From: Heloderma charlesbogerti
Taxonomy: Eukaryota > Chordata > Lepidosauria > Squamata > Helodermatidae
Assembly: GCA_026122225.1 (NCBI GenBank)
Contig: JANEZZ010000807.1
Coordinates: forward strand, 992,001 to 1,056,000
Direction: 5' to 3'
DNA length: 64,000 nt
Shown one piece after another: positions 54,801 to 64,000 of the stretch. A program made the position numbers and the translations under genes. The notes beneath the pieces were generated by a model. The model worked only from the letters and a program-made list of their open reading frames with translations. It was not told the DNA's origin and did no database searches. The stretch's first letter is position 1. The number at the start of each line of letters is the position of its first letter.

Positions 54801-57800
54801 AGCATGGTACGGTGGTCAGAGTGTCGGATGAGGACTAGGGATTCAGATCCTCCCTCAGATGTGAAGGTCATTGGGTGCCCTTGGCCAGTCCCTCTCTTTC
54901 AGCCTAGCCTACCTCACAGGGTGGTTGTGAGGATCAAATGGGGGAGGGGGAAAGAACCGCCTTGTATGCCAGCATGAGCTTCTTGGAGGAAAGGCAGGAT
55001 ATACATGAGGTGAAGCTGCTGTAGGCTGAGTCAGGCTGCGAGTTGGTCCACCCAGGCCAGCCTTGCCTGGTTCTGAGCGTCAGGGGCTCTCCAGGGTCTT
55101 GGGCAGAGGGAGGTGGCAGACAGGGGGTCAGCTTTCTCAGCCCTGCTGCCGGAGATCCTTACTGAACTTGGGTGCGGCGGGGGGGCCTTGAGCCCCTCAG
55201 CCTTTCTGTGTGGGCCCTTCTTCCCTGGTCCTTGACACAAAGCTTGTTCCCAGTGAGACCCCCCCTTCCCCCATGCCTCCCCCCGCCCCGGGAATGCTAG
55301 TCTCTCCCTGTCCCCCAAAGGGCTCCGAGCCTGTTCCTGGCTTGGCCTGCTCTGTGGTCTTCTGGGTGCAAATGACTCTCCCAACATCCCCAAGAGGAAG
55401 CAGGAAAGACCCTCTCCAGGGGTTTCCAGACAAAGCTCTAATGGGGCCATTGCCTGGCTTCATTGACAGAACTTCACGAGAGGTCCAGATGTCGCCGTCT
55501 TCCACTCATAACCCCCCCATGTTTTCCCACCACTTTTTTCTTTTTTAAAAAATCGATTGAGGAAAAAGAGCCAGGATGGCTGCTCAGTGCCTTTTGGCCA
55601 GGCTAGGGGCCCTCTGCCAAATAGCCCTCTGTGTCTTGGGCCCTCCAGGAGAGATCCTGGAGTCCCCCCCCACTCACCCCCCACAGTATTGGGTATACCC
55701 TGTGGAGAGAAGTGGGCCCCAGTGCTAATGCAGCCCCATTTCTATCCCCCCACAACAGCTGATGCGCGGGTCCGGTGTGACCAACTGAGCCTTGGTCTGC
55801 TTTGGGCACAGCTATTCCAAGACACAAACGCCCAGCCTGGGGATGTGGTGGCCTTCGACATCTACTGTGGGGATCTCAACTTTGACAACTGTTCTTCAGG
55901 TGGGCCTGAGGCGGAGAAACCGGGGGGAGGTGCAGAGGGCAGATGGGGACAGCCCCTCACCTGCCCCCTGGCACACTTCTTTTCCCCTAGGTGATGAGAT
56001 GGAACAAGCCCATGAGATCTTCAACCTGTATGTGGATCCGTGCCGCATTGGGCCCCGGAAGGACAAGCCCTGGGCTATTGGTGGGTGTCCCCTGGCCTGC
56101 AGGGCCTCCCATGGTGTCCTCCCACACCTCACCCCATGTCCACACTTTGGCTGTGATGCTGCAGGGGCCTCCTCCGGGCTATCCAAGGCTGGAACGTCCT
56201 GCGTTCTGGGCTGTGGGGCAGGCAGTGGGTCCTGCTCTCTGCACCCTGTTGGGCAGGGTGGAGAAGCTTTTGCAGTGAGGGGGGCCTGGCGGGAGAGGGG
56301 CCTGGCAGGAGTGGGCAGGGGGTTGGCTCTTCTTTCTCCGCCTGTCGATCTGCAACTTTCCTGCTAGCCTTGCAGCGGGGGGGGGGGGGGGGGGGCCGTG
56401 AACGTTATGTCAGGCGATAGAGTGGCTGCTCCTGCCCTCTGCAGGCACCCTGCTGGACTACCTGGAGATCTATCAAGAAGCTGTATCGACACCTGAGAAC
56501 ATGAAGAGGTGAGAGAGAGGAGGAGGGAGGGCAACTCTTGTGTACTGTTTCTACCATATTGATCTGGTGGAATATGTAGCTGGGGAGGGAGCTGAAGGCC
56601 CCCGCCCTGCCGTGGGTTTTTGTGATGCTGTCCTCCAGGAAAGAGTACAACGAGGCCATGTCCTTCTCTGGGGAGTTTGCAGTGGGGTGGTAGGAGCCCC
56701 AACCCGCCCCCTCCTCCGGTGCAGGACCAGAAAAGAGTACTGCGTGGGGGCTGAGCCCCTGCAGCCCCTCACTGCCTTGCACTCCGTTTTTGTTTCTTTG
56801 CAGCACTCTGGAGCAGCCCTCGGGGCGGGAGAAGTACCTGGCGGGCCCCGTCCTGGCCAATGGCAACCCTGATCTCTCGGCAGCCTCAAGCGAAGGGCGG
56901 CGCATTGACTATATCCTTTACCGGGAACACCCTGGCCCGGTGGAGCTGAAGACGGTGAGTGGGGACATCCTCGCAGAGGCGGGTGCGCCCGCACGCCCAG
57001 TGCCCTTGCGGCGGAACAGCTCCCAGCTGCCAGCAGGACCATTGGTCAGGAATGCTGGGAGCTGAATGCCAGGGCAGCTGGAGATCTGCTTCCTGCCCCC
57101 CCCCCGCCCCCAGGGGAAGGCGGCGCGGTGCCTGGGAGCACCGGTGTGCCCCCAGGCACCTTTCATGGCACCCACCAAGGTGCCCTGCCCCTCCCACATT
57201 TTTTTGAGTTCACACATTTTCTTACCAGTAGCTGGGATTGCTGTGAAATAGGTTTTTGCTGGTGCTGCAAACTGGGTTCAGAGAAGTTACTGAATGTGTT
57301 GGAGCTCAGACCCCACCTCTGCCTCATACTCAGGGGTTCATCACACAGGGGCAGAAATCCACATCCATACCAGGGCGTTCTCCGTCCGGTTCCATCACGG
57401 GATTAGATTGGGCTCCTTGTTTCTATCTCATTATATTCCGTTCCTTACCTTTTCATGGGGTGGCTACTTTTCCGCGAAAAGCCACGACACGCCCTGGGGG
57501 CATCGTGAAGTTTCCTCCCTGGTTCCTGCCCCTTTCCCTCCCCTCGCAGATGACTGGTGGTTTGGTTGTGGTTGACACGCAATGGGGGGGGGGCAGCAAC
57601 CTCGACTGAACTGCCTGAACCCCACCCCCGCATGCACCAGTTTCCTGGCGAGATGCTGGCCGGCCGGCCGGCCTTCTGTGTTGTGGAGGGAACAGCTGAA
57701 GCTGGGAGCAAAAGTCGGTGCATGGTATTTAGTCATGGCGTGGTGGCAAGCCGACAGGTCAGTATACCAACATGCCTACCGCCCCGATGTCACTGCCGTC

Positions 57801-60751
57801 GTCATCGTGACACACCCTCAACAAACCAGAACAGCCACCCACGGCTGCGCACGCACTGTGGTTTCTCCGTGCTATGGGAGAAATACCCAGGGAGGTCATG
57901 ATGCTGCTGTTGCGCGGCCTGGAAGCATACTGCATTTTTTTCCCTTTGGGGATAGGCAGGGGGAATTGGCGAGAAAATCACTGGAGGATTACGACCTTAT
58001 GCAATGGATCCGCAAACTTCTGTGAGTGGCCAACCGTGAATGTGTGATAAATTGCAGGTGTAGAGATGCCCTCAGTCTTTTGGACAGGTTACTTGCTCTT
58101 TGCCATGCCTCCCATGGCAGCCATTTTGTGGCGGTGCCCAGGGCTATTTCTCAAATTGCCAAGTGTGCCGCTGGGACCCAAAAGGAGTCCTACCCCGGAG
58201 CGTAGCAATGGAAGAGTACACCTTGTTCAGAAAGGGAGGGGGCAGAGCGTTACGCAAGGTCTGGCCCAGGCCAGTGTCAGGGTGAAGGAGCTCGTCTAAT
58301 CTGGAGCAAAAATTCAGACCAAAGGAGGGAAGTGATATGATGCAGCCACACAAGTCCTTCCTCATACAGTTCACAAGGCTGTCCGCCCCAGCATAGTCCA
58401 CCACGAGGGATAATTACTGAGGCTCTTGGCGCCTCGCATACCCCTTCGGCAGCAGGGATGGACAGGCCTCTGCTCTTCAGGTGCAAATGAGAGAAACGCA
58501 GACAGCTGTGCTGGCCCGGGAGGGGCTGTGAGACCTGTTCGTCTCAGCTGACCCGGGGCAAGGCTTCTCCTGCAGAGTAGGCAGAGCCGTCCTGCAAGCT
58601 CCTGACAGGGGAGTACTTGAAGCCAGGGGCACCTTGCGCTGGATTGTCCTCACGCAAGTTCCCTGTTCCCTCTCCTCACTTTTATAGCCCTTTTGCCGAG
58701 CAGCCTTGCCCTCTTCCTTTTCCTCCAGACTTTGATGCTCATGCTGTTTGTTCCATGGGACATCAGATGCATGACACCTCTGTAAATGTGTTTGTCGGCA
58801 ACTGTGCGAAAGCGGAAACCTCCCATTAGCACGGAACAAAGTTCGCTGCCCCTGTATAATTACCCACTTTGAGTATTTTGACATCTGCTGGACATGGGAG
58901 GGACCATGTCTCAGTGGTGGAGCTCTTGCTCGACAGGCAGAAGATCCCGGGCTCGATCCCCATCAGCATCTCCAGGTGGGGTTGGAAAAACTCCTGCCTG
59001 AAACCCTGGAGAGCCATTTCTGCCAGTCAGTGTCAGCAGTACTGGGCTAGATGGACCTGGAGTCTGACACAGGAGAAGGCAGCTTCCTCTGTTCCTATGA
59101 AGCCTAACTTTGCTAAGAATAGAACATCCTGTTCTTGCCTTGCCTTACTGGCAAGGCAGGAAGAAACAAGACGATCCCCTGCCCTGGAGTTAATCCTGAC
59201 CCAACAGGAAAGAAGTGGTTGATGAAGTTCATCGTTCAGAAATGGAAGTGTTGGGAACTTTGCAGGAAAGTGACTGTGCTGTTCTGGAACTCGTGCTAAC
59301 TCGGGATGTGAAAACAGTATAGCTGAAAGTGTACCCCAACTTTAAGAAACCCAGTTTCAAAGAACTTGGGAGGAAAGCCCCACATGGCTAGAAATTCTGA
59401 GGGAGAAAAGAGTGTAAGAGAGCTGGGAGATTCTGAAGGGGGAAATATAGAAGGCACAATTGCAAACTGTTCCCATGAGAAGGAAGAACAGGGGACTTCT
59501 AAGAAGCCAGAGTGGCCGCACCGGGAGCTCTCTGATTAGCCAAGACCTGCTAGGAGCATATACAGGAGATGGGAGAACAAGGAAGGGTCAGACCACTGCT
59601 TGGGGAAGATGGTGAGGAGTTAACAAGGGGCAGCGCGAAGGTGCAACTACTCAGCACCACAGCACACAATATAAGGAGACATGCCTGGGAGGGTGAAAGA
59701 GCTGGTTAGAGAACAGTCAGCCTTTTCTTTAAATGAGGTCTCCGGGGCCAGATTACTTAAAACTGAGGGCGCCAACGGTGCATGCAGATGCACATCCAGA
59801 GATGCTGACGCCCGCTGCTGAGAATTCTGGGAGAGCAGGGGAGGTGCCTGTAGCCTGGAGATGGCCAAATGATCTTCCAAGGGGCCGGGGGGGGGGGGCG
59901 GGGCGGGGGTAAATCCAAGTTGCTACAGGCCTGTCAGCCTGACACTGGTACCAGGCAAAATTCTAGGAGAGATGATTAAGCGGTCAGCTTGTGAGACCGC
60001 ACTGATTGCGAGGAGTGAGCATGTTGCTTCAGAGCAGGGGGGATCTGTGGACCTTAAGATGCTCTTATATGTCAGTTCCCATCAGTCTCAGCCAGCATAA
60101 TGGGAGTTGGGGTGCAAAAACCTTTGAGCATGGGGTTGGACTAGATGATTTTGGAGTGCCCTTCCAACTCTGATTCTATGAAAGACTGCTCTGAATTATT
60201 TAATGTGAAGGGGCAAAAGGTCTGGTGCCAAGCCTAGGATGCAGCTCCTTGCCAATTCTTCATGGTAGCAGAGAGCCGGTGCAGCGCCCCAAACCCCATG
60301 TGGGAAGCTGCAGCCTCCCTGGGTCCCCCCTAGGAACAGAGGAAGAGCCCTGGTGCTGGAGCAGACCGAGGGTCCAGCATGCTGGTCACACAATGGCCAA
60401 CCAGCTGTCGACTGGGAACCGGCAAGCAGGGCATGAGCACACCAGCATCCCCCCACCCATATTTCCAGCAACTGGTGTACTGGCTTATTGCCTCCGATAC
60501 TGGAGGTGGCATAGAGGCATCAGGACTAGTAGCCATCGATAGACTTCTCCCGGAATTTGTCTAGCCCCCTTTTAAAGCCATCCAGAGCGGTGGGTGGCCC
60601 CCTCTGCTCCCTGTCCTGACCTTGCGTCTGTTCTGCTTGCTTGCAGGCTGTGGAAAAAGTCTTCTTCATCACGCAGCTGGCCACGTGCTCTGACCATTTG
60701 CCTGTTGGGCTGCGCCTCCTCGTGACCTCTTCAGCACGGCCAGATGCATGA
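50944..60751 (+). CDS. smpd5: Neutral sphingomyelinase SMPD5-like, seven coding exons
   Basis: Hydrolyses sphingomyelin to ceramide and phosphocholine; a Mg-dependent, membrane-associated DNase I-fold phosphodiesterase. Coding exons: 50944-51879, 54229-54301, 55759-55899, 55991-56080, 56445-56508, 56804-56954 and 60647-60751 (1560 nt, 519 aa, stop TGA 60749-60751). All junctions are GT/AG and phases agree. Two hydrophobic segments (residues about 12-37 and 64-89) precede 'RRPFAY'. Catalytic blocks are 'CLQEVFD' (E235), 'CGDLNFDN' (D375, N377), 'RRIDYILYRE' and 'SDHLPVG' (D501, H502). The ATG has a good context (A at -3, G at +4) and follows a splice acceptor at 50895. The N terminus 'MGLRESPY' fits SMPD5 of fish and reptiles better than SMPD3. 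The central linker (residues about 150-220) is short compared with SMPD3. No lesion seen, so probably functional. Confidence 0.9.
52249..53037. mobile_element. hAT-like non-autonomous DNA element with palindrome array
   Basis: An exact 8-bp direct duplication 'GCTGTGCA' at 52249-52256 and 53030-53037 flanks a 773-bp element (52257-53029). The element starts 'TAGGGGTGTACGAA' and its other end, read inward, starts 'TAGGGATGGTGG'. An 8-bp target duplication with short TAGGG-type inverted ends is typical of the hAT superfamily. There is no transposase frame, so it would depend on another element. The centre (52480-52860) is made of dyads. A 30-bp segment 'GGCGATCCGTTCCTCCCC'-like is repeated at 52311-52340 and 52356-52386. 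Confidence 0.8.
52528..52837. repeat. Array of four 40-bp palindromes
   Basis: Four near-perfect palindromes centred on TACGTAAATA-type cores: 52528-52567, 52621-52660, 52723-52762 and 52798-52837. Each begins like 'CCGTGATAGGCTACGTAA' and ends like 'TACGTAGCCTATCACGG'. Centre-to-centre spacing is about 93, 102 and 75 bp. The spacers hold further dyads: 'CAAATGGCGTCC' with 'GGACGCCATTTG' (52481-52512), 'GGCGGCT' with 'AGCCGCC' (52684-52702), and 'CACAGGGAC' with 'GTCCCTGTG' (52767-52793). Confidence 0.93.
54229..54301 (+). CDS. smpd5: smpd5 coding exon 2
   Basis: 73 nt, phase 0 to 1. Encodes 'QGQRIVGYLNCTHMHAPE', the block with the conserved His-x-His of the nSMase core. Acceptor 'GGCGTGTCTCAG', donor 'GAAG|GTAAGT'. 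Confidence 0.9.
54803..55020 (+). mobile_element. tRNA-derived SINE, family 1, copy 4 (smpd5 intron 2)
   Basis: It has 'AGCATGGTACGGTGGTCAGA', a B-box-like 'GATTCAGATCCTCC', 'CCTAGCCTACCTCACAGGG', 'TGGTTGTGAGGATCAAATGG' and 'GAAAGGCAGGATATACATG'. The order of blocks matches the copies at 11642 and 36283. More diverged at the head. Confidence 0.78.
55759..55899 (+). CDS. smpd5: smpd5 coding exon 3
   Basis: 141 nt, phase 1 to 1. Acceptor 'CCCCCCACAACAG', donor 'TTCTTCAG|GTGGGC'. Encodes residues 337-383: 'ARVRCDQLSLGLLWAQLFQD' and the metal-binding block 'FDIYCGDLNFDNCSS'. Confidence 0.9.
55991..56080 (+). CDS. smpd5: smpd5 coding exon 4
   Basis: 90 nt, phase 1 to 1. Acceptor 'CTTTTCCCCTAG', donor 'GCTATTG|GTGGGT'. 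Encodes 'DEMEQAHEIFNLYVDPCRIG' and 'PRKDKPWAIG', a block conserved in nSMases. Confidence 0.9.
56377..56395 (+). repeat. Run of 19 G residues in smpd5 intron 4
   Basis: An uninterrupted G run, ending about 49 nt upstream of the exon 5 acceptor (AG at 56443-56444). It lies at or just upstream of the expected branch-point zone. Confidence 0.92.
56445..56508 (+). CDS. smpd5: smpd5 coding exon 5
   Basis: 64 nt, phase 1 to 2. Acceptor 'CCTGCCCTCTGCAG', donor 'AAGAG|GTGAGA'. Encodes 'TLLDYLEIYQEAVSTPENMK' (residues 415-434), matching the family pattern of GTLL followed by TP-x-N. Confidence 0.9.
56804..56954 (+). CDS. smpd5: smpd5 coding exon 6
   Basis: 151 nt, phase 2 to 0. Acceptor 'TTGTTTCTTTGCAG', donor 'AAGACG|GTGAGT'. 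Encodes 'TLEQPSGREKYLAGPVLANG' and 'GRRIDYILYREHPGPVELKT', which carries the Arg-Ile-Asp-Tyr block next to the active site. Confidence 0.9.
58904..59102 (+). mobile_element. tRNA-derived SINE, family 2, copy 1
   Basis: The tRNA-like head has A-box-like 'TCTCAGTGGTGGAGCTC' and B box 'GGGCTCGATCCCC'. The body has 'CATCTCCAGGTGGGGTTGG', 'CTCCTGCCTGAAACCCTGGA' and 'GCCAGTCAGTGTCAGCAGTA', and the 3' end 'GAAGGCAGCTTCCTCTGTTC'. It differs from family 1. An antisense partial copy lies at 62955-63118. Confidence 0.83.
60115..60182 (+). mobile_element. Short CR1-like 3' tail
   Basis: Reads 'GGGGTTGGACTAGATGATTT', 'CCCTTCCAACTCTGATTC' and 'TATG', a diverged CR1 terminus. About 65 bp long. Its left neighbour 59920-60110 is unassigned. 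Confidence 0.65.
60340..60600 (-). mobile_element. CR1 3' fragment (copy F subfamily), antisense
   Basis: Reads on the plus strand 'GGGTCCAGCATGCTGGTCAC', 'CAATGGCCAACCAGCTGTCG', 'CCTCCGATACTGGAGGTGGC' and 'CCCCTTTTAAAGCCATCCAG', the reverse complement of copy F 10263-10500. It inserts just before the last smpd5 exon. Confidence 0.8.
60647..60751 (+). CDS. smpd5: smpd5 coding exon 7 (terminal)
   Basis: 105 nt including TGA at 60749-60751. Encodes 'AVEKVFFITQLATCSDHLPV' and 'GLRLLVTSSARPDA'. The catalytic His is in 'SDHLPV' (residue 502). Confidence 0.92.
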   Translation, partial: AVEKVFFITQLATCSDHLPVGLRLLVTSSARPDA

Positions 60752-62954
60752 CCTGTGCCACTGCCAAGCAAGGAAGGCAGGGGAGTCTGTAGGCAGGCAG
60801 GCCGGAGCCTCCCCTCCCCAGAGCCCTGCCATCGAAGGACCGCCAGTGCTGCCTGCAGTTGGAGTGGTGCTGGGCAGCCTGGTCCGTGGGCACAGGCCTC
60901 TGTCAGAGCGCGGGAGGGGCGGAACAGAGCACGTGCACAGCTACCGCCCTGGAGGCGAAGCATCGCCAGTGTTTGCGTACCCAACTGGGATGCAAAACAA
61001 GTGTTCTGTGTAACATGCTTGTCTAACTTGATTTCAGTATTTTTATACTCTTCTATCCAAGGCACCACAAAGTGTAAGCCTGGATGTGTGAACAGAATTG
61101 CCTTAGTCACCATCTTAAGGGTAGCCCTGATGCATATTTTTATCATTTGTTAAAAATTTGAGTGCCAGAGCAGGTGTGGCGCGGCATTGGTGAGCTGGTA
61201 GAAAGACCGGGCTGGGTTGTATGTGTGGGGGGCAGGGGAGCTCCAACTGACACGGCCTTTCCTCCATAGAGGACACCTTAGCAGGTGATGGCCAGTGGAG
61301 AGCTTTTGCTTGAGGCCTGAGGTGCCCCCCCACTCCCCCAAATCAGTATTTTTGCCACATGCAGTTTTGGTTCAAGTGTTGTCAGCCACCCAAGCTAGAC
61401 ACTCAGCTATCCAAAATAACATTGCATTTTGTTCCATCCTGCATAGAACTGAAAGTAAATACATGCATCTTCTTCATAAGATTCAGCAAACCTCTACGTG
61501 TTCCCAACAGACTTTGGGGGAAGGAGCCCGAAATAACTCATTGCAATTTAGCAGGATCCTGCCAGAATGGAACGTTCTTAAGTGCCTGCTGGAATGTGCC
61601 ACATTGGGATCAGAGGGCCTCAACACTTCCATAAATTTGCGATCTCCCTCATTCTGTGTGTGGAGCGGCATTTGCAAAGGGGAGCACAGGAAGGGGCTCT
61701 GAGGGCCTGGGGCTGACCCAGGGGGCCAGCCCTCCCTTGGCCCAAGGGCCGCATGCAGCCGCTTGGAGCAGGGAGGCCAGAGGCACTGCCCCCTCCTCAG
61801 GAGACGGGCCCGGGGGCCTCCTCCTGGCTAATCCAGCACGGGGCCCCTTCTGTGTGCTGTGGCCAGGCTCACGTCCGTCTCCCAGGTGGGGCGGAACAGC
61901 GTGCAGGGGAGTGCAGCACTGCCTGCCCATGGCTTGGCTTGCGTGGGAGTGGGCTGACCAGAGGGAAGTTAGCATGGGGAGTTTAATTGCGGAACAAGCC
62001 TCATGTTCTTGGGTTAGATTTCTATTTCAATTGTAACTACAAAATAACTCTTGAGTCTTGCCTCTGAATTGTACTGTCTTGTTTTCATCCCATTGCCTGT
62101 GCTTTCATGACTACTTTCAGTTCCATTCCAACAACCCTGCAGTATCCCTGTGTACCCGGAACCTAAGGGGTACTTGGGAAACCACTGAGGATTATGGCAT
62201 GCGTATGGATGAGCAATACATGGCTGCAAAGTGCCCTCCCCACACATGCACACTGTTGCCCATTCTTGCTTGTTCTCTCCTTTACGTTGCGTCCCCATCT
62301 TACTAGAACAGAAGACCCGCCCCGCGGGTTGCATTTGTGGCAGGAGAAACACCTTCGATGCCCTGAAGACTGACGCCCAGGCCGACTTTGTCCATGGTGG
62401 AAGGACATTGAAAGCCTTCTGCAGAAAGGAAATCTGAGACTCACCGCTGGCCATTTCCAACAAACCCTAACAGAGGTGCTAATTCCCTTTCAGGAGCGCC
62501 CTCCTGGCCAAGAGCTACAGCCATCCTTTGCAACAGCTGAACGTCCTGTAAGCCAGGTGGGGGAGGCATGTGGGGAACAGGCACCCCTAAGGGCACATGG
62601 CCGCCACTGGGACCCGCCAACAAACCATCCCTTCAAAAGTGTGCCTGATCTTTGGTCCGTAACCGGGTGCAGCTGTGGGCTCTTGCTGCTGGGGGGGGGG
62701 GGAGTGTGGGAACTGCCCCCACTTCGCTCCTCTGCAATGTGTGTTTGCCACTGCTTACGTATAGCTCTTCCAAAGCGCTGTGAAGTTTCTCAGGAGGCAT
62801 TTCTAGCAAGAGGAACACCTGCGGTCCTCTGAAGGCTGATGCATACTTGCCTGTCCTTGGAGCAAAGGAAGAATGGAACAGGCTTTGTTTGTTAGGTTAT
62901 AGCTAATTTAGGTGTGGCCCAGAGAAATGAGAATGCATGCTGCAGGGGGTGGGG
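60752..62954 (+). other. smpd5 3' UTR and downstream flank
   Basis: The 3' UTR must start here but I see no clear AATAAA close to the stop, so its end cannot be placed. A G run of 10-12 occurs at 62692-62702. No further gene recognised; open frames match nothing that I know. Confidence 0.45.
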
Positions 62955-63118
62955 CACGCACCTGGGAAGTGGCCTTCTACCAGGCTAGAGCATCAGCCCA
63001 CCGGGCGGCTCTGCAAGTTTCAGCATCTATCCCAGCCTTGCCTGGAGGTGCCCGTTCTTGAACTGGGACCTTTTGCATGCAAAAACCATGTGCTCTGACA
63101 CTGAGCTACAGGTCTGTT
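62955..63118 (-). mobile_element. tRNA-derived SINE, family 2, copy 2, antisense and partial
   Basis: Plus strand reads 'GCACGCACCTGGGAAGTGGC', 'TTGAACTGGGACCTTTTGCA', 'TGCAAAAACCATGTGCTCTG' and 'ACACTGAGCTACAG'. The last three are the reverse complement of a tRNA-like head with B box. The 3' half of the SINE is shorter or diverged. Confidence 0.65.
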
Positions 63119-63870
63119 CTGGAGAGGGAAGGAGTAACCCAGGCACCAAAATGGAGGTGCTAAGCGAAAATACCACTGAGTGTACACTCATTTCCTTCCA
63201 GCTCTGCAGAATCCCTTAAGGCAAAGAGAAAAGGCAAGGCCCAATCAGCCTTCCCACTATCTGCAAAGTGGGAAAATAATTTGGAAATGAGCAAGTGCTC
63301 ACGGCTGCTAATCCAGTATGCTTGAATCCAGCATTCTGTGCACACACCTCACTAGATGCCAAAACCTGTTCCAGTGAACAAAGAGCGCCTGGCCCGTGTC
63401 ACTACGTATCTGGAGAGAGGCAAGCCAAGGCGCACCTTAGAGATCAAGGGGTCCAGGCAGATTTCATGGCTGAAAGGAAGCACAGAACACCTCAGGATAG
63501 ATGGATGTGCATGTAGCATGGGGGACTCCGTCACAAGCTTAAGGGATGACCCATTGCTCTGGCTTGGCAGGCAGTGCTCTGTAAAGAGACATCTCAGTGC
63601 TTGCAAATCAAGAATTGCTGTTGGGCACCTGTGGAGTGTCTCTAAATACTTACATCTGTTGTCCTGCCAGGAACACCGTCCTGTCACTGGCTGTGGACAA
63701 GCTACTGTCAGATCCATGAGTGCTGGGTGAAGAAGGTCCCCGCTTCCTCGCTTTGTGTGTGTGGAGGGCCAAGTTCACAAATTCTGGGCAGCTCCAGAAT
63801 GCAGAAGCTGGCATCCTGAGACCGCCAACAAGTATCTAGTCTTCATAGACAAGTAGGAAAGCTTGTAAAT
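63119..63870. other. Intergenic, no gene recognised
   Basis: Open frames on both strands (for example 63356-63730) have no recognisable domain and overlap each other antisense. No repeat seen. Confidence 0.45.
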
Positions 63871-63874
63871 GCAT

Positions 63875-64000
63875 AGACTGGGCACAGACTCTTCTACAGA
63901 ATTGCTGTGTATGACAATACCAGACTGAAAAGGGAATTTAGTACTGTGGATGTACTGACCACGACACAGTAATCTTGAGACTGAGAATGAACTCTGGAAG
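63875..64000 (+). mobile_element. CR1 fragment (copy F subfamily), cut by window end
   Basis: Reads 'CACAGACTCTTCTACAGAAT', 'GTGTATGACAATACCAGACT' and 'GACCACGACACAGTAATCTT'. The first two match copy F near 8578-8625 and the last resembles its 8945-8960, so the endonuclease region is present with an internal deletion. Confidence 0.6.

Larger units (their letters stand above)
56955..60646 (+). other. smpd5: smpd5 intron 6, repeat-rich
   Basis: The largest intron (3.69 kb). It contains a second-family SINE at 58904-59102, a CR1 tail at 60115-60182 and an antisense CR1 piece at 60340-60600 that ends about 47 nt before the acceptor 'TGCTTGCTTGCAG'. The rest shows no gene; GGCC-rich and G-rich runs occur at 57658-57673 and 59884-59912. 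Confidence 0.85.

Noticed and set aside
50944..60751. SMPD3 instead of SMPD5
   Set aside because: The N terminus 'MGLRESPY', the short central linker and the exon 5 and 6 sequence fit SMPD5. SMPD3 has a much longer linker with many basic residues.
63356..63730. 124-codon plus-strand frame near the window end
   Set aside because: It overlaps a 121-codon antisense frame and shows no recognisable domain, splice context or repeat content.

Overview
The window looks like nuclear DNA of a squamate reptile, probably a lizard. It contains a nearly full-length BovB (RTE) LINE, many CR1 and L2 LINE copies, two tRNA-derived SINE families and a decayed gammaretrovirus-like provirus. The one host gene I can recognise has seven coding exons and vertebrate splice signals. 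There are no bacterial features, CRISPR arrays or operons. Species assignment is inference.

Layout. 1-2340: no recognisable gene. 2344-10935: a 5'-truncated CR1 (-), an L2 (+), a second-subfamily CR1 (+) with its own 5' region, and an L2 3' end. 11640-11855: tRNA-derived SINE. 12117-15304: BovB (-), lying against a CR1 (-) at 15311-16672. 17065-18845: CR1 pieces, including two CR1 tails in opposite orientation, then an L2 3' half. 19633-24050: full-length-like CR1 (-). 24315-25676: old CR1 (+). 26865-32757: the youngest-looking CR1 (-), with an intact ORF1, an L2 nested inside ORF2 and a duplicated 5' promoter-like unit. 33822-35550: LTR-like block, then a CR1. 36283-37835: SINE, an orphan CpG-rich block and a CR1 piece. 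37836-44998: gene-poor, with one SINE and one CR1 tail. 44999-47600: provirus remnant (3' LTR, env and gag-pro pieces, no pol). 48190-48690: CR1 tail. 48690-50110: CpG island.

The host gene is neutral sphingomyelinase smpd5 (+ strand, coding 50944-60751, 519 aa). It is reconstructed exon by exon with compatible phases and canonical GT/AG ends. The CpG island 0.85-2.2 kb upstream is its likely promoter. Its introns hold a 773-bp hAT-like non-autonomous DNA element with an exact 8-bp target-site duplication. The middle of that element is an array of four 40-bp palindromes plus further dyads. Other intron insertions are two SINEs and CR1 tails, one of them just upstream of the last exon.

The observations most worth a second look are: the palindrome-array hAT-like element; the inverted, apparently self-templated junction where an L2 sits in a CR1; a similar local inverted duplication inside another CR1; the tandem 5' units of the young CR1; and a BovB endonuclease whose catalytic Glu is Lys. 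Element boundaries were judged by eye and are good to roughly 5-30 bp unless a duplication or motif fixes them.
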